A DNA stretch of 64,000 bases from Erythrobacter dokdonensis DSW-74 (GCF_001677335.1 NZ_LZYB01000004.1:186001-250000), one strand, 5' to 3'; numbered from the stretch's first letter, positions 17,007 through 26,685 are shown. Notes: generated by a model not told the origin, from the sequence alone. Translations and numbers: made by a program.

Positions 17007-17705
17007 ATGAGCCTCAACCAAACCATTCCCACCCTAGAAGGCGATGCCAGCTTCGGTGCCTATGTCGCCGCGCCGGAAGGCACGCCGCGGGGTGCAATCA
17101 TCGTCATACAAGAGATTTTCGGGGTAAACCCCGGTATCCGCCAGAAATGTGATAAGCTAGCCGCAGATGGCTACCTCGCGGTCGCACCGGATCTGTTCTG
17201 GCGGTTGGAACCGGGAGTGGAATTCGATCCCGATGTGGAAGCCGAGTTCCAGACCGCGCTCGAGATGATGGGGCGGTTCGATCAGGACGCAGGCATCCGC
17301 GATATCGAGGCGACCATCCACCACATCCGCCGCACGCTCGGCGTCGCCAAAGTCGGCTGCGTGGGCTACTGCCTTGGCGGGCGGCTCGCCTACATGACCG
17401 CAGCGCGCACCGATATCGATGCGAGTGTAGGCTATTACGGGGTCGGCATCGACGGCCTGCTGGGCGAAAAGCACGCCATCGCCAATCCGCTGATGCTGCA
17501 TATTCCCACCGCGGACGGTTTCGTCCCGCCCGAAACGCAAAAGGCAATGCACGAGGGCTTGGACGATCACCCGCGCGTGACCCTGCACGATTACGAAGGG
17601 CTAGACCACGGGTTCGCCACCGAGCACGGCAAGCGCCGGATCGAGGATGCGGCAAACCTTGCCGACAGCCGCACCGCCGCCTTTTTCGCCGAGCATCTGG
17701 GATGA
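17007..17705 (+). CDS. Dienelactone hydrolase family protein
   Basis: 232 residues, alpha/beta hydrolase of the dienelactone hydrolase family. The triad C122 (in GYCLGG), D170 and H201 (in LDHGF) falls within one residue of Pseudomonas carboxymethylenebutenolidase (C123, D171, H202). An active enzyme is expected; the natural substrate is unknown because no aromatic catabolic genes are nearby. GAGAGAGA precedes the ATG. The stop overlaps the next start by ATGA. Confidence 0.9.
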   Translation: MSLNQTIPTLEGDASFGAYVAAPEGTPRGAIIVIQEIFGVNPGIRQKCDKLAADGYLAVAPDLFWRLEPGVEFDPDVEAEFQTALEMMGRFDQDAGIRDIEATIHHIRRTLGVAKVGCVGYCLGGRLAYMTAARTDIDASVGYYGVGIDGLLGEKHAIANPLMLHIPTADGFVPPETQKAMHEGLDDHPRVTLHDYEGLDHGFATEHGKRRIEDAANLADSRTAAFFAEHLG

Positions 17706-18097
17706 GCCGGACCAATCTTGCCCGATGGCATGCCTATATGGAGGGGGGCGGCGATCCTGCCCTCCTGTCAGACCTGCTGGCCGATGACGCAGTGTTCCAC
17801 TCGCCGGTGGTCCACACGCCCCAGGCCGGCAAGGCAATCGTCATGGCCTATCTCGTGGCTGCCAGCCACGTGCTCGGAAACGACAAGTTCCACTATGTCC
17901 GCGAGCTGGTCGACGGGGACGAGATGATGCTCGAATTCGTGACCGAGATCGATGGGATCAGCATCAACGGGGTCGATATCATCCGCTTCAACGAAGATGG
18001 AAAGATTACCGATTTCAAGGTGATGGTCCGACCACTCAAGGCGATCAACAAGGTCTGGGAGATGATGGGCGCGCAGCTTGCGAAGGCGAAGAGCTAG
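17702..18097 (+). CDS. NTF2-like (SnoaL-type) protein
   Basis: 131 residues with the cone-shaped NTF2-like pattern: an N-terminal helix with ARWHAYMEGG, the LLADDAVFHSPV strand, and a C-terminal sheet ending IDGISINGVDIIRFNEDGKITDFKVMVRP. Such proteins are small-molecule isomerases, cyclases or binding modules; no catalytic Asp-His pair can be assigned. It is translationally coupled to the dienelactone hydrolase (ATGA), so a related small-molecule role is possible. It ends 3 nt from the convergent BLUF gene. Confidence 0.8.
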   Translation: MSRTNLARWHAYMEGGGDPALLSDLLADDAVFHSPVVHTPQAGKAIVMAYLVAASHVLGNDKFHYVRELVDGDEMMLEFVTEIDGISINGVDIIRFNEDGKITDFKVMVRPLKAINKVWEMMGAQLAKAKS

Positions 18098-18100
18098 CGA

Positions 18101-18511
18101 CTAGTTCAGCACCGCGAAGTTGACGATCATCTTGCGCACTTCGGGGTCGAGCGCCTCTGGCAGGTCGCGTTCGAGCATCTCGCGGCGCGCCTCGATGCTT
18201 TCGGCGATCATCACCCGCTTCATCGCCCAGTCAGGGCAGGTGCGCACATCGATCCCGCGGCGATCGAGCACCGAGACACCCGAATGGCGCGGATCGGCGG
18301 TGATCTTTTCCATCAGGACCGCCACTTCGCCCTCCTCGCCTTCCAGCAACTGGAGGAAGTTGCGGCCGTTGAACAACAGCAGACCGGTGATGCCACGCGC
18401 CGGATTGTTCCGCGCGCTGGTGGCAAGGATCGCGTCGACTTCCTCGCGCGGCAAAGTCGGCGCGGTGCTGATATAGAGATACTGGCTAAGCACTTTTCCC
18501 GACCCGTCCAC
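18101..18511 (-). CDS. BLUF-domain blue-light sensor protein
   Basis: About 136 residues, a short BLUF protein with no output domain. FAD-binding residues match AppA: Y13, N36 (in NNPARGITG) and Q54 (in FLQLLEG), with W and M in CPDWAMKRVM. Light rearranges the Tyr-Gln hydrogen bonds; signalling would need a partner. There is no ATG: GTG 18511 is chosen, but GTG 18493 and TTG 18526 are also possible, and the open frame runs on into rho. It follows rho by about 38 nt on the same strand. Confidence 0.8.
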   Translation of the reverse strand: MDGSGKVLSQYLYISTAPTLPREEVDAILATSARNNPARGITGLLLFNGRNFLQLLEGEEGEVAVLMEKITADPRHSGVSVLDRRGIDVRTCPDWAMKRVMIAESIEARREMLERDLPEALDPEVRKMIVNFAVLN

Positions 18512-18549
18512 TGTCCGTTCTCGCAACGCACCCCCCGGCGCGCGCAACC

Positions 18550-19815
<1,266 letters not shown>

Positions 19816-20015
19816 TGTGTATTTCCGAAAGCAGGAGTGGCCGGATGGTCAGTACCTCTGGGCGACAGAGGCGCCCCTTGTGCGCGGGGCCGGGCTTGGA
19901 GAAAGCAGACCTGACGAGGCGGGAATTGCCCCGGTCACCGGAATGGTGGAACGCGAAATAGATGCACCGCGCGGCGCGGTCAATCGCGGAAAATGCGCTT
20001 CGAGCGCAGCGGGCT
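19816..20015 (-). promoter_or_regulatory. rho leader with two small hairpins
   Basis: 200-nt gap upstream of rho. CCTCTG / CAGAGG (19855-19871) and GCCCC / GGGGC (19873-19890) can fold as adjacent hairpins in the leader RNA. rho autoregulates by termination in its own leader in other bacteria; whether these hairpins take part is inference. No promoter is convincing by eye. Confidence 0.35.
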
Positions 20016-20459
20016 TCAGAACGGCTTCAGATAGACCAGAGCCACGATCAGGATCAGCAGGATACCAGGCAGTTCACCCAGCAAGCGCAGCCGCGCCTCG
20101 GTCAGCGGGCGTTCCCCGCGGGCCATCTTCTTGGTCTGCGCCACCAGCCAGCCGTGAAAGCCCGTCATCACCAGAACCAGAGCCAGCTTGGCATGGAGCC
20201 AGCCCGCGCCGACAAAATGATTGCCCGCAATCGCCATGGCAAGCCCGAGCACCCACACGATGATCAGCGCCGGGGTGAGAATGATCTTGCGCAGCTTGCC
20301 CATCCGCACCGCCCATTTGGCCTCACCTTCGGACCCCGGCGCGTGATCGAGCATGTAGATGCACTGGCGCGGGAGCATGAAGAGCCCGGCCAGCCAGAAA
20401 ACCATGAAGATCACATGGCCGATCTTGAGGAAAGGATAGATGGTAAGCAGGGAATCCAT
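20016..20459 (-). CDS. hemJ: Protoporphyrinogen IX oxidase HemJ
   Basis: 147 residues, four predicted membrane helices. HemJ oxidises protoporphyrinogen IX to protoporphyrin IX in the inner membrane. Conserved features seen are H15 in LKIGHVIFMVFWLAGLFMLPR, the LR-IILTPALI segment and a C-terminal LPGILLILIVALVYLKPF helix. It lies 6 nt downstream of hemE on the same strand, a common alphaproteobacterial pairing of haem genes that supports the call over generic CopD-like. Confidence 0.92.
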   Translation of the reverse strand: MDSLLTIYPFLKIGHVIFMVFWLAGLFMLPRQCIYMLDHAPGSEGEAKWAVRMGKLRKIILTPALIIVWVLGLAMAIAGNHFVGAGWLHAKLALVLVMTGFHGWLVAQTKKMARGERPLTEARLRLLGELPGILLILIVALVYLKPF

Positions 20460-20465
20460 CGCGTT

Positions 20466-21482
20466 CTAACCCCTCAATGCAGCCAGCAGTTCCTCGACAT
20501 GGGCGATCGGCGTGTGCTGCCCGATCCCGTGGCCGAGGTTGAAGACATGCGGACGATCCTCGAAAGCGGCGATGATGGTGCGTACCCGCTCGGGCAGCGC
20601 CCGGCCGCCAGCCTCCACCAGCAGCGGATCGAGATTGCCCTGGACCGGCATGCCTTGCGGAAGGCTCTGATGCGCCCAGACCGGATCGAGCGTCTCGTCA
20701 AGGCCGACGGCGTCCACACCCGTCTCGCGGGCATAGGCGGGCAGTTTCGCCCCCGCGCCCTTGGGAAAGCCGATCACAGGGGTGTCCGGATGGCTTTCCT
20801 TCAGCTTCGCGGTGATCGCGGCGTTAGGCGCCACCACCCACTTTTCGAACTGGTCGGGGGCAAGGCTGCCGGCCCAGGAGTCGAACAGCTGCACCGCTTC
20901 GGCGCCCGCATCGATCTGGCCGCGCAGGTAAGTGACCGAAACCTCGATGATGGCATCCACGATCGCCTGAAGCCGCTCCGGATCGCGATAGGCCAGCAGT
21001 CGCGCCGGCCCCTGATCCTTGGAACCCTCGCCAGCGATCATGTAGGTGGCGACCGTCCAGGGGCTGCCCGCAAAGCCAAGCATGGTCACCTCCGGCCCGA
21101 TCTGCTGGCGGGTGAGGCGCACGGTTTCATACACTGGTTCGAACCGCTCGAAGGCGGGGGTGAAGCTATCAAGACCCACTTCGAGCAGGGTAGGGGACAG
21201 CTTCGGCCCTTCGCCAGCCATGAAGGCAAGACCCTGCCCCATGGCGTGCGGTACGATCAGGATGTCGGAAAACAGGATCGCTCCGTCAAAGCCGAAACGC
21301 CGGATCGGCTGCACCGTAATTTCGGCGGCGGCTTCGCTGTCATAGACGAGTTCAAGGAACCCGCCCTTTTCCGCGCGCAACTCCCTGTATTCGGGAAGAT
21401 AACGTCCTGCCTGGCGCATGAGCCAGACGGGGGCGACGTCCTGACGGACACCTTTGAGCGTATCGAGAAGCGGACCGGGCAT
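20466..21482 (-). CDS. hemE: Uroporphyrinogen decarboxylase
   Basis: 338 residues. It converts uroporphyrinogen III to coproporphyrinogen III. The N-terminal signature WLMRQAGRYLPEYRELR (20-36) and the later GFAGSPWT and FPKGAG motifs are intact. ATG 21482 gives the family start MPGPLLDTLKG; the open frame to 21692 runs through the candidate origin and is not coding. In Caulobacter hemE flanks the chromosomal origin on this side. Confidence 0.97.
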   Translation of the reverse strand: MPGPLLDTLKGVRQDVAPVWLMRQAGRYLPEYRELRAEKGGFLELVYDSEAAAEITVQPIRRFGFDGAILFSDILIVPHAMGQGLAFMAGEGPKLSPTLLEVGLDSFTPAFERFEPVYETVRLTRQQIGPEVTMLGFAGSPWTVATYMIAGEGSKDQGPARLLAYRDPERLQAIVDAIIEVSVTYLRGQIDAGAEAVQLFDSWAGSLAPDQFEKWVVAPNAAITAKLKESHPDTPVIGFPKGAGAKLPAYARETGVDAVGLDETLDPVWAHQSLPQGMPVQGNLDPLLVEAGGRALPERVRTIIAAFEDRPHVFNLGHGIGQHTPIAHVEELLAALRG

Positions 21483-21807
21483 GGCGTTCCTTAAAACAAA
21501 ACAAATCAAATTATAAAAGGATTGATGGAGTCTGTTGGCCCTGTGGAAAGTGGGAATTACCGGTTCCTGCCCGATTAACCCCCCGTTGCACAACCCCGAT
21601 TGACGACCACCGAATCCGCCGGGAATCGACGTCAAGCGGGCTTTATCCCCACTCTTCCCAGCCTGTCGACAACACTTGTCCCGTGTCGACAAATGCTCCG
21701 GTGAAAAGCCTTGCAGCGGGCAGGAAATTCGCTCCGCAGCTTGTTCGGCATCCCCTCCCGTGGTTTATGCGCCTGTCTGTCCACAGCCCCCGCCGAGCCT
21801 CACGCGC
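21483..21807. other. oriC: Candidate chromosomal replication origin (oriC)
   Basis: A 325-nt gene-free gap between divergent hemE and ppsR, the same pair that flanks Caulobacter Cori. It has an AT-rich block at 21489-21523 (unwinding element candidate) and DnaA-box-like words one base from TTWTNCACA at 21542-21550 (minus) and 21643-21651. Weaker words lie at 21584-21592 and 21777-21785. TGTCGACAA occurs at 21664 and 21684, and GANTC sites at 21528, 21612 and 21623. Genes read away on both sides. The gap must also hold both promoters. Confidence 0.72.
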
Positions 21808-22653
21808 ATGAACCGACTCAACCTTCACCTGGTATCGGATTCGACCGGCGAAACGCTGGAAATGATCGCCAAGGCGGCGCTCGCGCAGTTCGACAATCCT
21901 GACATCAGCCGCCATTTCTGGCCGATGGTGCGCTCGCTCCAGCATCTCGACCGGATCGTGCCCGATCTCGCCGCCCATCCCGGGCTGGTGCTTTACACGC
22001 TGGTCAATCCCGAGACGCGCAAGCGGCTGGAGGAACATTGCCGCCACCTGGGCCTGCCGGCCGTTCCGGTGCTCGATCAGGTGACCGCCGCGCTCGAGGC
22101 GCAGCTCGGCGAGGAGGCGCACGGGCGCCCCGGCCGCCAGCACGCGATGGACGAGGACTATTTCCGCCGGGTCGAGGCGATCCAGTACACCATCGCCCAT
22201 GATGACGGCATCGGTTACGAGGAGTGGGAAGAGGCCGACATCGTGCTGGTCGGCGTATCGCGCTCGTCCAAGACGCCGACGAGCATCTATCTCGCCAACC
22301 GCGGCTACAAGGTCGCCAATATTCCGCTCGTGGTGGAAAGCCCGCCGCCCAAGGCGCTCTACGGCCTGCGCCACCCGCTGGTGGTGGGGCTGACCACCAG
22401 CCCCGAACGGCTGGTGCAGATCCGCCGCAACCGGCTGCTGTCGCTGAACGAGGCGACCGAGACCGCCTATGTCGACAATGACCGGGTGAAGGCCGAACTG
22501 CAATTCGCTCGCCGGATGTTCGGCGATAATGGCTGGCCGGTGATCGACGTCACCCGCCGCTCGATCGAGGAGACCGCCGCCGCGATCATCCGGCTGGTGC
22601 AGGAACGCGGGCGGCGTCCGGCCGGGACTGCGGGGCAGGGCAAACCGATATGA
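21808..22653 (+). CDS. ppsR: Bifunctional kinase/pyrophosphorylase of PEP synthase (DUF299)
   Basis: 281 residues, DUF299. Members use ADP to phosphorylate, and phosphate to dephosphorylate, a Thr of PEP synthase or pyruvate phosphate dikinase. The P-loop-like motif GVSRSSKTPTS (149-159) and the C-terminal RSIEETAA are present. The ATG has a weak ribosome site. It opens a four-gene run with maf, aroE and coaE, each overlapping by ATGA, next to the candidate origin. Confidence 0.93.
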   Translation: MNRLNLHLVSDSTGETLEMIAKAALAQFDNPDISRHFWPMVRSLQHLDRIVPDLAAHPGLVLYTLVNPETRKRLEEHCRHLGLPAVPVLDQVTAALEAQLGEEAHGRPGRQHAMDEDYFRRVEAIQYTIAHDDGIGYEEWEEADIVLVGVSRSSKTPTSIYLANRGYKVANIPLVVESPPPKALYGLRHPLVVGLTTSPERLVQIRRNRLLSLNEATETAYVDNDRVKAELQFARRMFGDNGWPVIDVTRRSIEETAAAIIRLVQERGRRPAGTAGQGKPI

Positions 22654-23249
22654 CGGACGCGCCGCGGCTGATCCTCGCCAGCAAAAGCGCCTCGCGCCGG
22701 GCGATGCTCGATGCGGCAGGGGTCGTCTATGAGAGCATCCCCGCCGATATTGACGAACGCGCGGTGGAGGCCGGGCTGGAAGGCGCCGACCCTGCCGAAG
22801 TGGCCGAAGCGCTGGCCGTAGCCAAGGCGGCTGCCGTGGCCGTGCTTCACCGCGAGGCGCTGGTGCTGGGATCGGATTCGCTGGTGGTCTGCGCGGGCCG
22901 CCGTTTCGACAAGCCGCGCAGCCGGGATGAGGCGGGAGAGCATCTGCGGTTCTTCTCGGGCCAGCTGATGGAGCTTCACTCCGCCGCCGCGCTGGTGCGC
23001 GGAGACGGGTGCGAATGGAGCCACGCCAGCATCGCCCGCCTGCATGTGCGCGACCTGTCCGAGGACTTCATCGAACACTACCTCACTCTCGAATGGCCGG
23101 CGATCGGCCACACCGTCGGCGCCTTCCGCATCGAGGGGCCGGGGGTGCAATTGTTCGAAAGGATCGAGGGCGACCAGTTCACCGTGCTCGGCATGCCGCT
23201 GCTGCCCTTGCTCGGCGCGCTGCGGGAGGAAGGGGTGCTGCTGGCATGA
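22650..23249 (+). CDS. maf: Maf-family nucleoside triphosphate pyrophosphatase
   Basis: 199 residues. Maf proteins hydrolyse non-canonical or modified NTPs/dNTPs. The N-terminal ILASKSASRRAML matches the phosphate-binding motif S-S-RR, and the later D-LV (LGSDSLVV) supplies the metal Asp. It is coupled on both sides by ATGA to ppsR and aroE. Substrate subclass (dTTP/UTP versus m7GTP) is not decided by eye. Confidence 0.93.
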   Translation: MTDAPRLILASKSASRRAMLDAAGVVYESIPADIDERAVEAGLEGADPAEVAEALAVAKAAAVAVLHREALVLGSDSLVVCAGRRFDKPRSRDEAGEHLRFFSGQLMELHSAAALVRGDGCEWSHASIARLHVRDLSEDFIEHYLTLEWPAIGHTVGAFRIEGPGVQLFERIEGDQFTVLGMPLLPLLGALREEGVLLA

Positions 23250-24103
23250 CCTGCCCTTATGCCGAGGTGATCGGTGATCCCATCGCCCAATCCAAGTCCC
23301 CCGCGATCCACAACTTCTGGCTCGGCAAGCTGGGGATCGAGGCGGAATATCGCGCGTGCCATGTTCGCCCGGAAGAACTGGCCGACTATCTCGCCGCGCG
23401 CCGTGAAGACCTCGACTGGCGCGGCTGCAACGTCACCATGCCGCACAAGCAGGCGGTGATGCCGTTGCTGTACAGCCTGGAGCCGCCCGCCGGGACCATC
23501 GGCGCGGTGAACACCATCTATCCCGCTTTTGATCGGTTGCTGGCCGGAACGAATACCGACGCGGCAGGCTTCCTCGAACCGCTCAGCCACGAATTGGCCA
23601 AGACCCATTACTTCCGCATGGCGCGCATCATCGGCACCGGCGGGGCGGCGCGGGCGATCATCGCGGCGCTCGCCTGCGAGGGCTTCACTCTGGTCGTCGC
23701 GGGGCGCGATCCGGCCAAGGCGCGCGCTCTGCTGGATGAACTGGCACCGAAGGGCGAGCATCATGCGATTGACCTCGCCCATTTCGCCGACCCGACCGAC
23801 TTTGCTTTCGACGACCGCGAGGGATGCCTCGATCTTGTCGTCAATGCGTCCAGCCTTGGCATGCTGGGCCAGCCCCCCCTCGCCTTCGACTGGAGCCACG
23901 CCCCGCCCGGCAGCATCGCCTATGACATCGTCACAGCCCCGCTGGACACGCCCTTCCTGCAAGACGCACGCGCAGCGGGCCACCGCACCATTGATGGGCT
24001 TTCCATGTTGATCGGACAGGCGGCAGTGGCTTTCGAGCGGTTCTTCGGCGCACCTCCGCCGCGCGAACACGATGCCGAACTTCGCCGGATACTTACCGTA
24101 TGA
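23246..24103 (+). CDS. aroE: Shikimate dehydrogenase
   Basis: 285 residues. NADPH-dependent reduction of 3-dehydroshikimate. The shikimate site is AQSKSPAIHN (14-23), with catalytic Lys in VTMPHKQAVMPLL (near 71) and the TDAAGF segment. The nucleotide domain begins around IIGTGGAARAII. The start ATG 23246 overlaps the maf stop; a longer frame to 23009 is antisense-like and rejected. It is coupled to coaE by ATGA. Confidence 0.95.
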   Translation: MTCPYAEVIGDPIAQSKSPAIHNFWLGKLGIEAEYRACHVRPEELADYLAARREDLDWRGCNVTMPHKQAVMPLLYSLEPPAGTIGAVNTIYPAFDRLLAGTNTDAAGFLEPLSHELAKTHYFRMARIIGTGGAARAIIAALACEGFTLVVAGRDPAKARALLDELAPKGEHHAIDLAHFADPTDFAFDDREGCLDLVVNASSLGMLGQPPLAFDWSHAPPGSIAYDIVTAPLDTPFLQDARAAGHRTIDGLSMLIGQAAVAFERFFGAPPPREHDAELRRILTV

Positions 24104-24684
24104 CCAAACCGAAGATCATCGGCCTCACCGGCTCCATCGGCATGGGCAAGTCGACCGTCGCGGCGATGTTCGCCGAGGCGGGCATTCCGGTGTTCGATGC
24201 CGATGCCGAGGTGCGCCGCATGCAGGGGCCGGGCGGCGAGCTTGTCCCCGCCATCGAAGCCGCCTTTCCCGGATCGACCGGGCCAGACGGCGTTGACCGC
24301 GACAGATTGGGCCATCAGGTCTTTGCCGACAAAGCCGCGCTCGCCCGGCTGGAGGCCATCGTCCACCCCGCCGTCGCCGCGCGCCGCGCCGCCTTTCTCG
24401 AACGCCATGCCGACAAGCGCGCCGTGGTATTCGACATTCCGCTGCTGTTCGAGCGCGGCGGGCACGAGAGCGTCGACATGATCGTGGTCGTCTCCGCGCC
24501 CGAAGAGGTGCAACGCGCGCGCGTGCTCGCACGTCCCGGCATGACCGTGGACAAGTTCGAACATATCTATGGCCTCCAGCTCCACGATTCGGAGAAACGC
24601 GAGCGCGCCGATCATGTCATCGACACCGGCACCAGCCTTGAAGAAACTCGCGCCGAGGTGGCCGCGCTGATCGCTTCACTTTGA
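24100..24684 (+). CDS. coaE: Dephospho-CoA kinase
   Basis: 194 residues. Last step of CoA synthesis, ATP-dependent 3'-phosphorylation. Walker A GLTGSIGMGKST is at 8-19; VFDADAEV and the later VFDIPLLFE core are intact. It is the last gene of the ppsR-maf-aroE-coaE run, with dnaQ 49 nt downstream; the coaE-dnaQ order next to the origin is common in alphaproteobacteria. Confidence 0.95.
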   Translation: MTKPKIIGLTGSIGMGKSTVAAMFAEAGIPVFDADAEVRRMQGPGGELVPAIEAAFPGSTGPDGVDRDRLGHQVFADKAALARLEAIVHPAVAARRAAFLERHADKRAVVFDIPLLFERGGHESVDMIVVVSAPEEVQRARVLARPGMTVDKFEHIYGLQLHDSEKRERADHVIDTGTSLEETRAEVAALIASL

Positions 24685-24733
24685 CGGCAAGCGCCTCTTG
24701 CCAGCGGCTGATCTTGGGCAGATAGTAGAGCAA

Positions 24734-25426
24734 ATGCGCGAGATCATCTTCGATACCGAAACCACCGGGCTCGATCCCAAATCCGGGGATCGCATGGTAG
24801 AGATCGGCTGCATCGAAATGGTCGGGCGGGTCGAAACGGGCCGCACCTTCCATGCCTATTTCAACCCCGAACGCGACATGCCGGCCGAGGCAGAGCGTGT
24901 CCACGGCCTCAGCGCCGCCTTCCTTTCCACCAAGCCGCGCTTTGCCGAAAGCGCCGACGAATTGCTCGAATTTCTCGGCGATGCTCCGCTGGTGGCGCAT
25001 AATGCCGGCTTCGATTTCGGCTTTCTCAATGCCGAGCTTGAACGCATCGGCCGCGCGCCCGTCGCCATGGACCGGATGGTTGATACCGTCGCCATTGCCC
25101 GCAAGAAGCATCCCGGCGCCAAGAACTCGCTCGATGCGCTGTGCACCCGATACGGCATTGATCGCTCGCACCGGGTCAAGCACGGCGCGCTGCTCGACGC
25201 CGAATTGCTGGCCCAGGTCTATGTCGAGCTGACCGGCGGGCGGCAGATCGGGCTCGGCTTGGTCGAGAGCGAAAGCGTGACGGCGGTCGAGACAGCGGTG
25301 GTCGTCACCGCTCCTGTTGCCGGACGACCCGTGCGTGCGCCTCGCCCCCATGCGCCCAGCGAGGAGGAGTTGGAGCGCCACCGCACGTTCATTGCCGGCA
25401 TCGAAAAAGCCATCTGGGCGCGCTGA
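24734..25426 (+). CDS. dnaQ: DNA polymerase III epsilon subunit (3'-5' proofreading exonuclease)
   Basis: 230 residues. DEDD-type exonuclease: Exo I FDTETTG with D7 and E9, Exo II HNAGFDFGFLN, and Exo III H-ALLDAELL. The C-terminal tail is variable and would carry the alpha-subunit contact. ATG 24734 gives MREIIFDTETTG, the normal family start; an earlier in-frame TTG at 24698 adds 12 unlikely residues. Confidence 0.96.
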   Translation: MREIIFDTETTGLDPKSGDRMVEIGCIEMVGRVETGRTFHAYFNPERDMPAEAERVHGLSAAFLSTKPRFAESADELLEFLGDAPLVAHNAGFDFGFLNAELERIGRAPVAMDRMVDTVAIARKKHPGAKNSLDALCTRYGIDRSHRVKHGALLDAELLAQVYVELTGGRQIGLGLVESESVTAVETAVVVTAPVAGRPVRAPRPHAPSEEELERHRTFIAGIEKAIWAR

Positions 25427-25481
25427 GGGGTCGGCGCGCGGGACTACAAGCGAACGCCATCTTGGACGGGAGGGCAATGAC

Positions 25482-26048
25482 ATGGATATACGGATTTCGG
25501 GCCACCAGGTTGATACGGGTGCCGCCCTGCAGGAACATGCGGCCGAGCGGCTCGGCGGCGTGGTGGACAAGTATTTCGACAAGGCCCTTTCCAGCCACGT
25601 GACCTTCGGCAAGGCGCCCGCCGGGGCGTTTACCTGCGATATCGTGACCCATGTGATGCAGGGCCTGATCCTCAAGGCGCAGGGCTCGGCCCATGATGCC
25701 CACGTCGCGCTCGACGATGCGGCGGCCAAGATCGACAAGCAGCTGCGCCGCTACAAGCGCCGCCTCACCGATCGCCACGAACAGGCCGATCATGCCCGTG
25801 ACGAGGAAGAGGCGGCCTACACTATCTTCGCCATCGATCAGGACGAGGAGGAAGAGGTCGCCGCCGATGCCCCGCTGGTGATCGCCGAGACCCGCGTCGA
25901 CATCCCCACCGCCTCGGTCGCTGACGCGGTGATGCTGATGGATCTGAGGAATACCCCTGCGCTGTTCTTCAAAAACGCTGGCACCGGACGGCATAATATG
26001 GTTTATCGGCGCGCCGATGGTTCGATTGGATGGGTCGAGCCGAGATAG
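25482..26048 (+). CDS. hpf: Long-form ribosome hibernation promoting factor
   Basis: 188 residues, long HPF. The N-terminal domain (1-100, MDIRISGHQVDTGAALQEHA) binds the 30S decoding centre. The C-terminal domain (about 130-188, ADAVMLMDLRNTPALFFKNAGTG and a YRR-DG-IGWVEP end) promotes 100S ribosome dimers. GGGAGGG lies 8 nt before ATG 25482, fixing the start. As in other proteobacteria, ptsN follows. Confidence 0.94.
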   Translation: MDIRISGHQVDTGAALQEHAAERLGGVVDKYFDKALSSHVTFGKAPAGAFTCDIVTHVMQGLILKAQGSAHDAHVALDDAAAKIDKQLRRYKRRLTDRHEQADHARDEEEAAYTIFAIDQDEEEEVAADAPLVIAETRVDIPTASVADAVMLMDLRNTPALFFKNAGTGRHNMVYRRADGSIGWVEPR

Positions 26049-26165
26049 AGTCCGGGCAAGCCGCGGAGGGGCGGTTTCAATGCAAGGCACAGGGCTCACG
26101 CGGCAGCAGCAGGAGGGGCAATCGCCCCGGCCGGCAGGAGCATTTGCCAACCTGTCAGGCCGGTC

Positions 26166-26191
26166 TTGCACTGCATGCAGGCAATTTTTTT
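26166..26191 (+). terminator. Terminator-like hairpin between hpf and ptsN
   Basis: TTGC-A-CTGCATGCAG-GCAA (26166-26184) folds into a bulged stem and is followed by seven T's. It ends only 16 nt before the ptsN ATG, so it could end hpf transcripts or attenuate read-through into ptsN. The remaining 26049-26165 stretch shows no gene. Confidence 0.6.
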
Positions 26192-26207
26192 CGGGATTCG
26201 CAATACA

Positions 26208-26669
26208 ATGGACGTCAACCTCGCTCTTTCCCCGCAAGCGATCCTGTTCGACCGGATCGACAGCAAGCCCAAGGTGCTCGCTGCGGTCGCGCAGCTGCTG
26301 GCCGATGCCTACGGGCTCAACGCGCACGAGGTGCTCGAGAACCTCGAAGCGCGCGAGGCGCTTGGCAGCACGGGTTTCGGGCGCGGGGTGGCGATCCCGC
26401 ATTGTCGCAGCAAGGATGTGCGCCGGCCAAGCCTCGCACTGATCCGGCTTGAGGCGCCGATCGATTTCGCTGCGGCCGATGCCCGGCCCGTGACGCTGAT
26501 CTGCGGTCTGGTCTCGCCCGAGAATGCCGGGGCAACCCACCTGCATGCGCTTGCCGCAATCTCGCGCCTGACCCGTGACGAAGCGAAGCTGCAGATGTTG
26601 GCTGATGCGCCCCATCCCGAAGCAGCCTATGCGCTGCTCACCCACCAGTTCGAACGGGATGCCGCCTGA
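26208..26669 (+). CDS. ptsN: Nitrogen PTS phosphocarrier EIIA(Ntr)
   Basis: 153 residues, PTS EIIA type 2 domain. The phosphorylated histidine is H65 in GVAIPHCRS, equivalent to H73 of E. coli PtsN. It takes phosphate from NPr and regulates rather than transports, for example K+ channels and carbon/nitrogen balance. ATG 26208 is chosen as the family start; it lacks a clear Shine-Dalgarno site and sits just after a U-tract. Extensions to 26166 would translate the hairpin. Confidence 0.93.
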   Translation: MDVNLALSPQAILFDRIDSKPKVLAAVAQLLADAYGLNAHEVLENLEAREALGSTGFGRGVAIPHCRSKDVRRPSLALIRLEAPIDFAAADARPVTLICGLVSPENAGATHLHALAAISRLTRDEAKLQMLADAPHPEAAYALLTHQFERDAA

Positions 26670-26685
26670 CGCGTGTGACCCGACC

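Noticed and set aside
20466-21692. Extended hemE start at 21692
   Set aside because: The extra 70 codons run through the AT-rich origin candidate and do not match the family N-terminus.
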